A stretch of 64,000 nt of DNA from Rhizosaccharibacter radicis (GTDB lineage: Bacteria > Pseudomonadota > Alphaproteobacteria > Acetobacterales > Acetobacteraceae): assembly GCA_024508355.1 (NCBI GenBank), contig JAMZEJ010000004.1, forward strand, positions 186,001 to 250,000, in the 5' to 3' direction. Numbering within the stretch: the first letter of the stretch is position 1; the number at the start of each line of letters is the position of its first letter. The position numbers and the translations under genes were made by a program. Shown here one piece after another: positions 9,436 to 17,850 of the stretch. The notes below the pieces were generated by a model, which did no database searches, had not been told where the DNA came from, and saw nothing but the letters and a program-made list of their open reading frames with translations.

Positions 9436-10337
9436 CACAGGTCCTTCACGTAGGTCTTCAGGAAGTCCCTGACGGCGGGACCGAGATCAGGGCGGGCAAG
9501 CGAGAAGGCGATCTGCGCCTCAAGGAAGCCGACCTTGTCGCCGCAATCGAACCGCCGGCCTTCGAATCGCAACCCGTGGAACGGGTGCTCCCCGATCATC
9601 TTGGCCATGGCGTCGGTGAGCTGAACCTCGTTGCCGGCCCCGCGCTCCAGCTTGCTCAGGTGGGTCATCACGTCGGCGGTGAGGACATATCGGCCGATGA
9701 TCGACAGGTTCGACGGCGCATCCTCCGGCTTCGGCTTCTCCACCAGGCCGGTCACCTCGACGAGCTTGCCGTCATCCTTGCCGGTCTTGAGGATGCCGTA
9801 GCGGTTGGTGTGCTCGCGCGGGACCTCGGATACCGCCACCACGCTGCCGCCGGTCTGGTTGTAGGCATCGGCCAACTGCTTGAGGCAGGGCGTCTGCGAC
9901 AGCACGAGGTCGTCGGGCAGCAGGATCGCGAACGGATCATCGCCGATGAAGGACCGCGCGCACCAGATGGCGTGCCCGAGCCCGAGCGGCTCCTGCTGCC
10001 GGACGGACACGATGGAACCGGGCTGCATGGAGGATGCCTTGAGCGACTCCAGCGCCTCGTGCTTCGCCCGCTCGCGCAACGTCGCTTCGAGCTCGAAGGC
10101 GACGTCGAAATACTCGACCAGAGCCGTCTTGCCGCGGCCGGTGATCAAACAGAACTGCTCGATTCCGGCGGCGCGCGCCTCGTCGATCGAGTACTGGATC
10201 AGAGGCTTGTCCACGACCGGGAGCATCTCCTTGGCCATGGCTTTCGTGGCCGGGAGGAACCTCGTTCCGAGACCGGCGACGGGCAGTACCGCCTTACGCA
10301 ACGGCTTGATCACATTACCGTCCTTCAAACGCGACAT
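9435..10337 (-). CDS. galU: UTP-glucose-1-phosphate uridylyltransferase GalU
   Basis: A nucleotidyltransferase of 300 residues (314 if the ATG at 10379 is used) that makes UDP-glucose from UTP and glucose 1-phosphate for cell-envelope polysaccharides. The nucleotide-binding signature is PVAGLGTRFLPATKAMAKEMLPV. Further conserved parts are EPLGLGHAIWCA, LPDDL, GLVEKPKP and the sugar-binding GRRFDCGDKVGF. The ATG at 10337 begins MSRLKDGNVIKPLRKAVLP, which fits family N-termini better than the 14-residue extension from 10379; neither has a strong ribosome-binding site. It is first in the galU - phosphohexomutase - pabB - pabC run. Confidence 0.93.
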   Translation of the reverse strand: MSRLKDGNVIKPLRKAVLPVAGLGTRFLPATKAMAKEMLPVVDKPLIQYSIDEARAAGIEQFCLITGRGKTALVEYFDVAFELEATLRERAKHEALESLKASSMQPGSIVSVRQQEPLGLGHAIWCARSFIGDDPFAILLPDDLVLSQTPCLKQLADAYNQTGGSVVAVSEVPREHTNRYGILKTGKDDGKLVEVTGLVEKPKPEDAPSNLSIIGRYVLTADVMTHLSKLERGAGNEVQLTDAMAKMIGEHPFHGLRFEGRRFDCGDKVGFLEAQIAFSLARPDLGPAVRDFLKTYVKDL

Positions 10338-10482
10338 GGCGCCGACCGTGGCGCCTATCCGTACGTGGAACGGTGCCATGGGGGACGTTCCGCCGCAATG
10401 CCGCCTCGCCCGCCCGGAGCGGCCCCAGGCCGGTCAAATCACCGTAAGTAGGAGAAGGATCGTTCCCAAAACGTCATGATTC

Positions 10483-10507
10483 CTGACGGCCTCGTGTCGG
10501 CCGTCGG
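10483..10507 (-). terminator. Candidate intrinsic terminator after tRNA-Leu
   Basis: GACGGCC (10485-10491) and GGCCGTC (10499-10505) form a perfect 7-bp stem with a 7-base loop, starting 8 bases after the tRNA CCA end. On the minus strand it is followed only by a weak T run (TTTT about 12 bases on), so termination is plausible but not certain. Confidence 0.45.
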
Positions 10508-10512
10508 GAAAT

Positions 10513-10598
10513 TGGTGCGGTCGAGAAGACTCGAACTTCCACGGGGTTTCCCCCACAAGCACCTCAAGCTTGCGCGTCTACCATTCCGCCACGACCGC
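10513..10598 (-). tRNA. tRNA-Leu (anticodon GAG)
   Basis: The minus strand folds as an 86-nt leucine tRNA. The acceptor stem GCGGTCG pairs with CGACCGC at the 3' end. The anticodon stem CAAGC/GCTTG encloses the loop TTGAGGT, with anticodon GAG. A long variable arm follows (GGGGGAAACCCC region), as expected for a class II tRNA, and the T arm carries GTTCGAGTC. The CCA end is encoded in the DNA (10513-10515). It is flanked by galU and by the divergent lipB. Confidence 0.97.
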
Positions 10599-10658
10599 AC
10601 CGTGACAACCCCGCCGCTTTGGAGCAACTAGCGGGGACGGACGGGGGCCGTATAACCG

Positions 10659-11444
10659 ATGGATGATCACACCGCAATGACCCGTCTGCCGCCGTCGAGC
10701 CCCGCCCGGGGCGGCGCGGTCTCATGGACGCGGAGCGATTCTCCGGTGCCTTATCCGGACGCCGTACGGGCGATGGCCGATCGGGTTTCCGCCATCCGTG
10801 CCGGTGCCGCGCCGGAAGCCGTGTGGCTGCTGGAGCACCCTTCCTGTTTCACCGCCGGCACGTCTGCCCGCGCGGCCGACCTGTTCAATCCGCTGGGCTT
10901 CCCCACCTTCGACGCCGGTCGCGGCGGCCAATGGACCTATCACGGGCCCGGGCAGCGGGTGGCCTACGTGATGCTGGATCTCCAGCAGGATCACGGCACC
11001 CTGGGTACCCGGGACGTACGCGGCTTCGTGTGCGCCCTCGAAGGCTGGCTGATCGACACGTTGGCATCGTTCGGCATCAAGGGAGAACGGCGGCAGGACC
11101 GTATCGGCGTGTGGGTAGCCGATCCCGTCACCGGCACCGAGAACAAGATCGCCGCCCTCGGCGTGCGAATGACGCGGTGGGTCAGCTGGCACGGCGTGTC
11201 GATCAACCTGGATCCGGTTCTGGCGCATTTCGACGGGATTGTCCCCTGCGGCATCCGCGAGCACGGTGTCACGAGCCTGCGGGCGCTGGGGCGGGACACG
11301 ACGATGGAGGCGCTGGACGAGGCGCTCATCGAGGCCTGGGGGCGCCGCTTCGGCGGCCGGCCCGCCACCATCGCGGAACGGGCCGCCGATCAGCTGCTGG
11401 GCGGCACGAACAAGGAGGGGTCGAGCGCCAGCCCTTCCTGCTGA
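10659..11444 (+). CDS. lipB: Octanoyl-ACP:protein N-octanoyltransferase LipB
   Basis: A 261-residue transferase that moves octanoyl groups from ACP to lipoyl domains, the first step of lipoate assembly. Family motifs are the binding site RGGQWTYHGPGQRVAYVMLDL, KIAALGVR with the catalytic lysine, and the nucleophile cysteine in PCGIREHGVTSL. The ATG at 10659 is the first start; an ATG at 10677 is an alternative. Its last 55 bp overlap the 3' end of the convergent LolA-like gene, so the C-terminal residues after about 243 are encoded in a region used on both strands. lipA is not in the window. Confidence 0.94.
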   Translation: MDDHTAMTRLPPSSPARGGAVSWTRSDSPVPYPDAVRAMADRVSAIRAGAAPEAVWLLEHPSCFTAGTSARAADLFNPLGFPTFDAGRGGQWTYHGPGQRVAYVMLDLQQDHGTLGTRDVRGFVCALEGWLIDTLASFGIKGERRQDRIGVWVADPVTGTENKIAALGVRMTRWVSWHGVSINLDPVLAHFDGIVPCGIREHGVTSLRALGRDTTMEALDEALIEAWGRRFGGRPATIAERAADQLLGGTNKEGSSASPSC

Positions 11445-12016
11445 TCCGACAACAGGAAGTGGGTGCGGCGCTGATGCGAATCCACTGCTTCCAACCCGGT
11501 GAGCTGCAGCGTGCCGCCCGCCCCGATGCGGAACATCAGCGTGAGCAGCCCCTGGGCGGGATTGCTCGTCCGCGCCATCGAGAGCTGCAGGGCGCCTGGA
11601 ACCTCTCGGACGTCCGTGACGTCGATCTCGCCGGACAACCGTACCGGACCGGCCAACAGCAGGCCGAGCGGATTGACGTCGAGCGAGGCGCGGGTGATCG
11701 ATCCCGTGGCGTCGTCATGCACCACCAGCCGGCCGTTGCCGGCCACGAGCAGCCGACGGACCGGTCGGTCGTACTGAAGGCTCAGGTGCCCCGGCTCGTA
11801 CCAGGCGGTGCCACTCGCGGCATCGCCCTCCGGACCGAGCTGGGTGAATGCGGCTCGCAACGAGCGGAGATTGTCGAAATAGGTCTGGACCCGATCGATC
11901 GCCGCCTGCTGCGACGGGTCGTGCACCGTATGGCTCGGCCCGAGAGCGCAACCGGAAAGAGGCATCGCCGCGGCCAGGGCCAGCGCGAGCAGGGCGGACG
12001 CACGAGACGGGCGCAT
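11390..12016 (-). CDS. LolA-like outer-membrane lipoprotein carrier family protein, itself a predicted lipoprotein
   Basis: A 208-residue exported protein with a short basic N-terminus, a hydrophobic core and a lipobox MPLSGC (Cys23). The mature part begins with a helix (AAIDRVQTYFDNLRSLRAAFTQL) and continues as beta strands (GTAWYEPGHLSLQYDRPV, RLLVAGNGRLVVHD), matching the LolA/LolB-like fold. Classical LolA is a soluble periplasmic chaperone, so the lipobox is unusual and points to a LolA-related membrane-anchored protein rather than housekeeping LolA (inference). The gene follows the GT2 gene by 11 bp on the same strand, and its 3' end overlaps lipB. Confidence 0.75.
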   Translation of the reverse strand: MRPSRASALLALALAAAMPLSGCALGPSHTVHDPSQQAAIDRVQTYFDNLRSLRAAFTQLGPEGDAASGTAWYEPGHLSLQYDRPVRRLLVAGNGRLVVHDDATGSITRASLDVNPLGLLLAGPVRLSGEIDVTDVREVPGALQLSMARTSNPAQGLLTLMFRIGAGGTLQLTGLEAVDSHQRRTHFLLSDQQEGLALDPSLFVPPSS

Positions 12017-12027
12017 GGGAACGGCCG

Positions 12028-14589
12028 TCAGCCGACCGAACCGGAACCGGCGCCGACCGGCTGGGCCGGGTCTTCCAGATCGTAGAACAGCCGGTCCACC
12101 TTGGAGAAATTGCGGTTGAAGTATGGATCGTTGCGGAAGAAGGGTTTTCCGCCCCAGCGTTCGTACATGGTCTGCTGTTCGCGGAAGAAACGAGCTTCCT
12201 GATCGGGGCGCATGTCAGAGCCGCGGGACAGGCTCTCGTGATGGTCGGCCACGAAATCGGCGCACCATACGATCCGGTAGCCGTTGTCGAACACCTTCAG
12301 GCAGAGATCGACATCGTTGTAGGCGACCTTGAGATGCTCCTCGTCGAAGCCGCCCACCTGGCGGAACACGGACGCCCGGATCAGCATGCAGGCCGCGGTG
12401 ACGCAGGTGAGATCCTGACTGAGCCGAGCGCGGCCGATATAACCGTAATCGTCGTCAGGGATGCCGAGATGGATGTGGGCGGCGACGCCATGGGTCCCCA
12501 CCACGACGCCGGCATGCTGGACGGTCTTGTTCGGATACAGGAACTTGCCGCCGACGATGCCGATCTTCTCGTCGGACAGCGCCTCGCCCAGGATGCGTTC
12601 CAGCCAGTCCTCGTCAGTCACGAACACGTCGTTGTTCATGAACACGAAAAATTCGGCCTCGTTGCCTGCGGTGGCGAGGTTGTTGAGACGTGAATAGTTG
12701 AATTCCTCCACGACGCGCAGGACCCGGATGTTGTCCATGTCGGCGATATCCGCGACGAAGCTCTTCGCCTCGTCGGAGGTGGACCAGTTATCGACCAGCA
12801 CGATCTCGTAGTTCTCGTACCGGGTGTTCTCCAGCAGGCTGGCGACGCACTCGCGCGTGGTCTCGATCTGGTCCCGGAACGGGATGATGATGGAGACGCG
12901 GGGGGTGGATTGCGGGATCCAGCGGACGCCGTAGATGGTGAGGCCGTTGATGGACTGGACCTCCGCCACCTGCCCTTTGCGCTTGAGGTGATCGGCCACC
13001 GCCCGGACGCCCGCATCCACCGCGTAGCCCTTCTTCGACACGTCGGCTGCGGTCGAGTTCGGCGTGATGCGCCAGTGATAGAGCATCTCGGCGACGTGCA
13101 GGATCTCCGACGGGGCGAGGATCTCCGAGCAGCGCAGGATGAAGTCGTGGTCCTGGGCGCCATCATACTCCTTCTTGAGGAGGCCGACCTTGCGCATGGT
13201 CGCCGTCTCGATCACGGTGAGATGGCAGACATAGTTGCAGCCGAGGACGTAGCGGTAGTTCCAGTCCGGCTTGAAGTTCGGCTCCAGGAAATAGCCCGCC
13301 TGGTCGATCTTGTCCTCGTCGGAATAGAGCAGCTTGGCGCCGGTCTGCTGAGCGCGGCGGATCATCACCTCCAGCGCGACGTCGACCAAAAGGTCGTCAT
13401 GGTCGAAGAAGACGGTCCACTCGCCCTTCGCGGCTTCCATGGCGACGTTGGTCGCCCGGGCGATGCCGACGTTGCGCTTCGACCGGATGCAGCGGATGCG
13501 CTTGTCGCGGGCGCAGTACTCGTCGATCTTGTCGGAGACCTCTCGCGACTTGGAGCCGTCATCGACGATCACCAGCTCCCAGTTCTCGTAGGTCTGCGCG
13601 ATAACGCTGTCGATCGCCGCCACGAAATCCGACAGCAGCGGCTTGTAGGTCGGCACCATCACGGTGACGAACGGCTCGGGCGGCAACTCGCCGCGCTCGC
13701 GCAACTGCCGGCGTTCAGCCGCCACCCGGGCGCGCAGGTTCTCGTAGTATCGCCTGGCCCAGCGATCATAGTCGTTGATGTTGTAGCCCTGGCTCGGCAG
13801 CAGCGCCGTGATTTCGCGACGCAGTCGCTCGATGTCGGAATAGAGCCTGCTCATGTCGTTGGAGATGGAAACAAGCTTGCCTTCGAGAAAGTTCGAGACC
13901 GTGGCGGTCTCGAACGGGCTGTTGTCCAGCTCCAGCATCTCCGGCAGCAGGAACACCCGGAACTTCTGCGGGTAGCTCTTCTGGAAGGCATGCGGGATCT
14001 GAAATTCGAAACCGCAGTTCGGATCGCAGCCCAGCACGTTGCCGACGTCGCGTCGGAACCGGTCCGCGCGCAGCTGGGCGATCTTGACGTTTTCGCAGGT
14101 GATCAGCACGTCGCATCGCGCATGAGCCGTCCCGGAACGCCCGACCTTCCGGAGCACCCAGCCTCTCAAAGCGTTGTGCACCAAGCCGTCCACATTTCCC
14201 TGGACAGCCACCGGCGGTTGGTCCGCGATCTCCAGATGGGGCTGGAGGCTGGCCAGTCCCTCGGCGCCCATATGCGGCAGCACCGAACCGTCGGGGAGAC
14301 GGAAGCTGATCTTGCGCGGCTTGCCGTCCAGAAACTCGTCGGGAAGATCGAACGCGAAGGCCACCAGCGGCGACGGAAGGCTGAGCGCGGCCTGCACGTC
14401 CGGACGGGGCCCATCGCAGGGGACGCTGGCCACCTCGCGACCGTCCACCAGGGCCGTCAGGGTCACTCCTTGATCCGGCGCGGCCAGATCGGTCGCCCAA
14501 CCGGACGCACGGCCGGATTCGTAGCGGTCGAAATAGCCGTTGAACCGGGTGGATGCCGTCACGGGCGCCGCTCCCTCGATGTCGGCCAT
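12028..14589 (-). CDS. GT2 glycosyltransferase with two catalytic domains
   Basis: A cytoplasmic protein of 853 residues. The first 280 residues are a beta-rich non-catalytic region (FNGYFDRYESGRASGWATDLA and later segments). The first GT-A domain starts at PFVTVMVPTYKP, with WELVIVDDGS and FFDHDDLL as nucleotide/metal motifs. The second starts at PRVSIIIPFRDQIETTRECV, with VFMNNDVFV as its DxD-like motif and the acceptor-side segment GGFDEEHLKVAYNDVDLCLK. This arrangement is common in O-antigen or surface-glycan synthesis proteins. The ATG at 14589 has GGAGGT 4 bp upstream; earlier in-frame starts (14613, 14616) lack one. Sugar and acceptor cannot be named. Confidence 0.88.
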   Translation of the reverse strand: MADIEGAAPVTASTRFNGYFDRYESGRASGWATDLAAPDQGVTLTALVDGREVASVPCDGPRPDVQAALSLPSPLVAFAFDLPDEFLDGKPRKISFRLPDGSVLPHMGAEGLASLQPHLEIADQPPVAVQGNVDGLVHNALRGWVLRKVGRSGTAHARCDVLITCENVKIAQLRADRFRRDVGNVLGCDPNCGFEFQIPHAFQKSYPQKFRVFLLPEMLELDNSPFETATVSNFLEGKLVSISNDMSRLYSDIERLRREITALLPSQGYNINDYDRWARRYYENLRARVAAERRQLRERGELPPEPFVTVMVPTYKPLLSDFVAAIDSVIAQTYENWELVIVDDGSKSREVSDKIDEYCARDKRIRCIRSKRNVGIARATNVAMEAAKGEWTVFFDHDDLLVDVALEVMIRRAQQTGAKLLYSDEDKIDQAGYFLEPNFKPDWNYRYVLGCNYVCHLTVIETATMRKVGLLKKEYDGAQDHDFILRCSEILAPSEILHVAEMLYHWRITPNSTAADVSKKGYAVDAGVRAVADHLKRKGQVAEVQSINGLTIYGVRWIPQSTPRVSIIIPFRDQIETTRECVASLLENTRYENYEIVLVDNWSTSDEAKSFVADIADMDNIRVLRVVEEFNYSRLNNLATAGNEAEFFVFMNNDVFVTDEDWLERILGEALSDEKIGIVGGKFLYPNKTVQHAGVVVGTHGVAAHIHLGIPDDDYGYIGRARLSQDLTCVTAACMLIRASVFRQVGGFDEEHLKVAYNDVDLCLKVFDNGYRIVWCADFVADHHESLSRGSDMRPDQEARFFREQQTMYERWGGKPFFRNDPYFNRNFSKVDRLFYDLEDPAQPVGAGSGSVG

Positions 14590-14745
14590 CTCCACCTCCG
14601 TCCGCGTCTGCATCAAGACCGGACGCTACCCCACCGGAGGTTGTCCAGCAAACCGCGGTTGCACGACCGATCGCCGCGAGGATGCTTGCCGCCGACCCCG
14701 CGACGGGGCACAGCGGAAGCATAGCCGGCCCTGGAGATCCCGCCC

Positions 14746-15519
14746 TTGCCTCATCCCGTCGACCACCGGCGTCCCGCCCATCCCGTGTTCCGGCACCGGT
14801 CGCCATGGGCGCCACCGGCGATCATGCTCTCGCTGGCGCTGTTGTCAGGCTGCGCAGCCCCCTCGCCGGCCGTCGATACGGCCCCGGCCGAGCCCGATAT
14901 CGCCGCCCAGGCCAATATCGGGCTCCTGAAACAGGAAGCGCGCCGCTATCATGACGACGGGCGCTACGAGCGCGACCTCGCCCGGGTCGACGCGCTGGCG
15001 GGAGACTGGCTCGCCGCGCGGGCGGCAGCGGTGTCCAAGCCGGCCCTGGTGCTCGACATCGACGAAACCTCGCTGTCGAACTGGGACAGCATGGTGGCCG
15101 ACGATTTCGGCTTCATCTTCGGCGGACGCTGCGACCACCTGCCCGCGGGGCCGTGCGGTTTCGGCAGCTGGGTGGACCGGGCCGCGGCACCGGCGATCGC
15201 CCCCACCCTCGCCCTCGCCCGGCGGGCGCGGTCCCTAGGCGTCGCGGTCTTCTTCATCACGGGCCGCAAGGCGGACGAGACGGACGCCACCGCGCGCAAT
15301 CTGAGGCAGGCGGGCTATGCCGACTGGTCCGGGCTGGTGCTGGAGCCGGTCGGCTCGCATTTCGCGAAAGCCGAGGACTTCAAGGCGCCGGCCCGCGCGG
15401 AGATCGAGCGGCAGGGCTACACCATCCTCGCCACCGTGGGCGACCAATGGTCCGACCTGCTCGGCGGCCATGCGGAGCGCGGCTTCAAGCTCCCGAACCC
15501 CTGGTACTACCTGCCATGA
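14746..15519 (+). CDS. HAD-family class B acid phosphatase, predicted lipoprotein
   Basis: A 257-residue protein of the lipoprotein e(P4)/plant-type acid phosphatase group. The lipobox LLSGC (Cys36 from this start) follows a hydrophobic stretch. The HAD nucleophile motif is VLDIDETSLSN, motif II is FFITGRK, and the acidic motif is TVGDQWSDL. It probably removes phosphate from nucleotides or other phosphomonoesters in the periplasm. The start is uncertain: TTG at 14746 has GGAG about 9 bp upstream; GTG at 14785 would still leave a credible lipoprotein signal; ATG at 14824 leaves almost no n-region. It stands alone, divergent from the GT2 gene. Confidence 0.85.
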   Translation: MPHPVDHRRPAHPVFRHRSPWAPPAIMLSLALLSGCAAPSPAVDTAPAEPDIAAQANIGLLKQEARRYHDDGRYERDLARVDALAGDWLAARAAAVSKPALVLDIDETSLSNWDSMVADDFGFIFGGRCDHLPAGPCGFGSWVDRAAAPAIAPTLALARRARSLGVAVFFITGRKADETDATARNLRQAGYADWSGLVLEPVGSHFAKAEDFKAPARAEIERQGYTILATVGDQWSDLLGGHAERGFKLPNPWYYLP

Positions 15520-15543
15520 TCGCGACCCCGCGACGCCTCGCCG

Positions 15544-15900
15544 TCACGCGGCGGAGGCGGAGGCCTGTTCCTCGGGCGTCCGCAGGGTGAGGGACAGGGC
15601 ATGCAGCCCGGTGCGGAACTCGTCGGCCAGGATCTCGTGCACCAGGCGCTGACGCTGTACCCGGCCGGCACCGCGGAACGCCCCGCTCACCACCAGCATC
15701 AGGTAGTGGGTCTCGCCGCCCGCTCCCCGTTCGGCCATCTCCCGGGCGCCCGCGTGGCCGGCATGGCGGGCGCTGTCGTTCTCGATCGCCACCATCTGCG
15801 GCTCCAACGCCTCGCAGATCAGGCCGCGGATGCGCTCCTCGCGCGTCCGGTTCTCGTCGGGTCGCCTGCCCACACCCACCTCCATGAATTCCGCTGCCAT
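15544..15900 (-). CDS. BolA family protein
   Basis: A 118-residue protein with the BolA core: RIRGLICEALEPQMVAIEND at the N-terminal side, a histidine-rich HAGHAGAREMAE loop, HYLMLVVSGAFRGAGRVQRQ and a C-terminal helix VHEILADEF. BolA proteins pair with monothiol glutaredoxins in iron-sulfur handling or act in stress regulation. The start is the ATG at 15900; the in-frame ATG at 15885 is a reasonable alternative. It is divergent from the J-domain gene, and the BolA / J-domain / cobS / cobT order is a recurring alphaproteobacterial arrangement (from memory). Confidence 0.9.
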   Translation of the reverse strand: MAAEFMEVGVGRRPDENRTREERIRGLICEALEPQMVAIENDSARHAGHAGAREMAERGAGGETHYLMLVVSGAFRGAGRVQRQRLVHEILADEFRTGLHALSLTLRTPEEQASASAA

Positions 15901-16072
15901 CGAACCGCAGTGTCGGGCGGTCCGTGCCTCCTCCGCAAGCGGCGCGGACGCGACACATCATGTCGGATGCCGCGGGAACCGTTTTCCCGCCGCACCGGTT
16001 CGGGATGGGACCGCTTTCCAACGTCCCGCGCGCTCTTGCACCCGCGAGGACGAGGCGCACATAAACGGCCCG

Positions 16073-16681
16073 ATGACTTCACGGACCCAGCGACACCGGG
16101 CCTTCGATCCGGACCCGGCAGCGCCGGACCGCACCTGCGACATGCCGGGGTGCACGCACGCGGCAGGCTATCGCGCCCCCCGCTCCCGGCAGGCGCTGAA
16201 CGATTACTGGTGGTTCTGCCTGGAGCATGTCCGGCAGTACAACGCCAACTGGGATTTCTATAAGGGCATGACGCCCGGCCAGATCGAGGCGCATCTGCGG
16301 GCCGACGTGTCCTGGAACCGGCCGTCCTGGCGTCTCGGACAGGTGGGGCGCGGGCAGCCGTTCGACGAGGAACAGCTGCTGGACCCGCTGGGCCTGCTGA
16401 CCGGGCGTGCGCCCCTGGCCGGACGGAACAAGCGCGCGGGCGGGCGGGCGAACACCGATCCGAGGCCGGAAGCGCTTCGCGAGCCGCTGGAAACGCTCGG
16501 GCTGGGGTGGCCGGTGTCGCTCGACGAGGTGAAGAGCCGCTACAAGGATCTCGCCCGGCGGCATCATCCCGATGCCAACAACGGGGACCGGGACGCCGAG
16601 GAGCGGCTGAAGACCATAAACGTTGCCTATACCGCGCTGCGGGCCCATCTCAACGCCATCCGGCATCCCGCCACTGCCTGA
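16073..16681 (+). CDS. J-domain (DnaJ-like) protein upstream of cobST
   Basis: A 202-residue protein with a J domain at the C-terminus (about residues 140-195: [18 protein letters not shown], then [16 protein letters not shown]) including the HPD tripeptide needed to stimulate an Hsp70. The N-terminal 130 residues include [15 protein letters not shown] and [21 protein letters not shown], with cysteines that could bind metal. It lacks the zinc-finger and substrate-binding regions of full DnaJ. The ATG at 16073 is the first start that does not extend across the bolA promoter. It lies 97 bp before cobS, so it may assist cobaltochelatase assembly (inference). Confidence 0.88.
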   Translation: MTSRTQRHRAFDPDPAAPDRTCDMPGCTHAAGYRAPRSRQALNDYWWFCLEHVRQYNANWDFYKGMTPGQIEAHLRADVSWNRPSWRLGQVGRGQPFDEEQLLDPLGLLTGRAPLAGRNKRAGGRANTDPRPEALREPLETLGLGWPVSLDEVKSRYKDLARRHHPDANNGDRDAEERLKTINVAYTALRAHLNAIRHPATA

Positions 16682-16778
16682 CGGGAGGAGCCGCGGGGCC
16701 GCCCCGCCCCGAACCCGGAACCGTCGGAACGCTCCGGCTTTCCGGTCTGCTCACAGAACACACGGAACGAAGACCCTG

Positions 16779-17831
16779 ATGGACGAGATCGCCGAACTGA
16801 CCGCGACGGGCAACGAGGCCATGCCGGGCGGTGCCGCGACCGAGGGATTGCCCCCCACCAGCGTGCTGGATATGCCCGACCGGATGGTGTCGGTGCGCGA
16901 ACAGTTCGGCATCGACAGCGACCTCGAGGTCCCGGCGTTCTCGCTCCGGACCGAGCATGTCCCGGACGTCGATCCGACCTACAAGTTCGACCGCGAGACC
17001 ACCCTCGCGATCCTGGCCGGCTTCGCCCACAACCGCCGGGTGATGGTGCAGGGCTATCACGGCACCGGTAAGTCGTCCCACGTCGAGCAGGTGGCGGCCC
17101 GGCTGCACTGGCCGTGCATCCGCATCAACCTCGACAGCCACATCTCGCGCATCGACCTGGTGGGCAAGGATGCGATCGTCCTCAAGGACGGTCAGCAGGT
17201 CACCGAGTTCCGGGAAGGGCTCCTGCCCTGGGCCCTCCAGCATCCCTGCGCGCTGGTGTTCGACGAGTACGACGCCGGCCGCCCTGACGTGATGTTCGTG
17301 ATCCAGCGCGTGCTGGAGGTCGAGGGCCGTCTTACCCTGCTCGACCAGAACCGTGTGATCCGGCCGCATCCGGCCTTCCGTTTGTTCGCCACCGCCAACA
17401 CCGTGGGCCTCGGCGACACCACCGGGCTGTATCACGGCACCCAGCAGATCAATCAGGGGCAGATGGATCGCTGGAGCATCGTCACCACGCTGAACTACCT
17501 GCCGGCGCCGCAGGAGGTCTCGATCGTGCTGGCCAAGATGGGCTGGGACGGTCGCGACGCCGCGCAACGCAAGCGCGTGGAGTCCATGGTGGCGCTGGCC
17601 GATCTGACGCGTGCCGGCTTCATCCACGGCGACATCTCCACCGTGATGTCGCCTCGCACGGTGCTGACCTGGGCGGAGAACGCCCGCATCTTCAACGACC
17701 TCGCCTTCGCCTTCCGCGTCACCTTCCTCAACAAGTGCGACGAAGCCGAGCGGCAGACGGTGGCCGAGTACTATCAGCGCTGCTTCAACGAGGAACTGCC
17801 GACCGGCCTGTTCGCCGGCCGCGCCCGCTGA
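16779..17831 (+). CDS. cobS: Cobaltochelatase subunit CobS (AAA+ ATPase)
   Basis: The 350-residue AAA+ ATPase subunit of the aerobic cobaltochelatase, which works with CobT and CobN to insert cobalt into hydrogenobyrinate a,c-diamide for vitamin B12. The Walker A motif [10 protein letters not shown] is at about residues 92-101, Walker B is [13 protein letters not shown], and sensor 1 is [12 protein letters not shown]. The start is the ATG at 16779; upstream in-frame codons run into the J-domain gene. cobT follows after 19 bp. cobN is not in the window. Confidence 0.95.
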   Translation: MDEIAELTATGNEAMPGGAATEGLPPTSVLDMPDRMVSVREQFGIDSDLEVPAFSLRTEHVPDVDPTYKFDRETTLAILAGFAHNRRVMVQGYHGTGKSSHVEQVAARLHWPCIRINLDSHISRIDLVGKDAIVLKDGQQVTEFREGLLPWALQHPCALVFDEYDAGRPDVMFVIQRVLEVEGRLTLLDQNRVIRPHPAFRLFATANTVGLGDTTGLYHGTQQINQGQMDRWSIVTTLNYLPAPQEVSIVLAKMGWDGRDAAQRKRVESMVALADLTRAGFIHGDISTVMSPRTVLTWAENARIFNDLAFAFRVTFLNKCDEAERQTVAEYYQRCFNEELPTGLFAGRAR

Positions 17832-17850
17832 AACGCGCGTTGGTCCTCCC

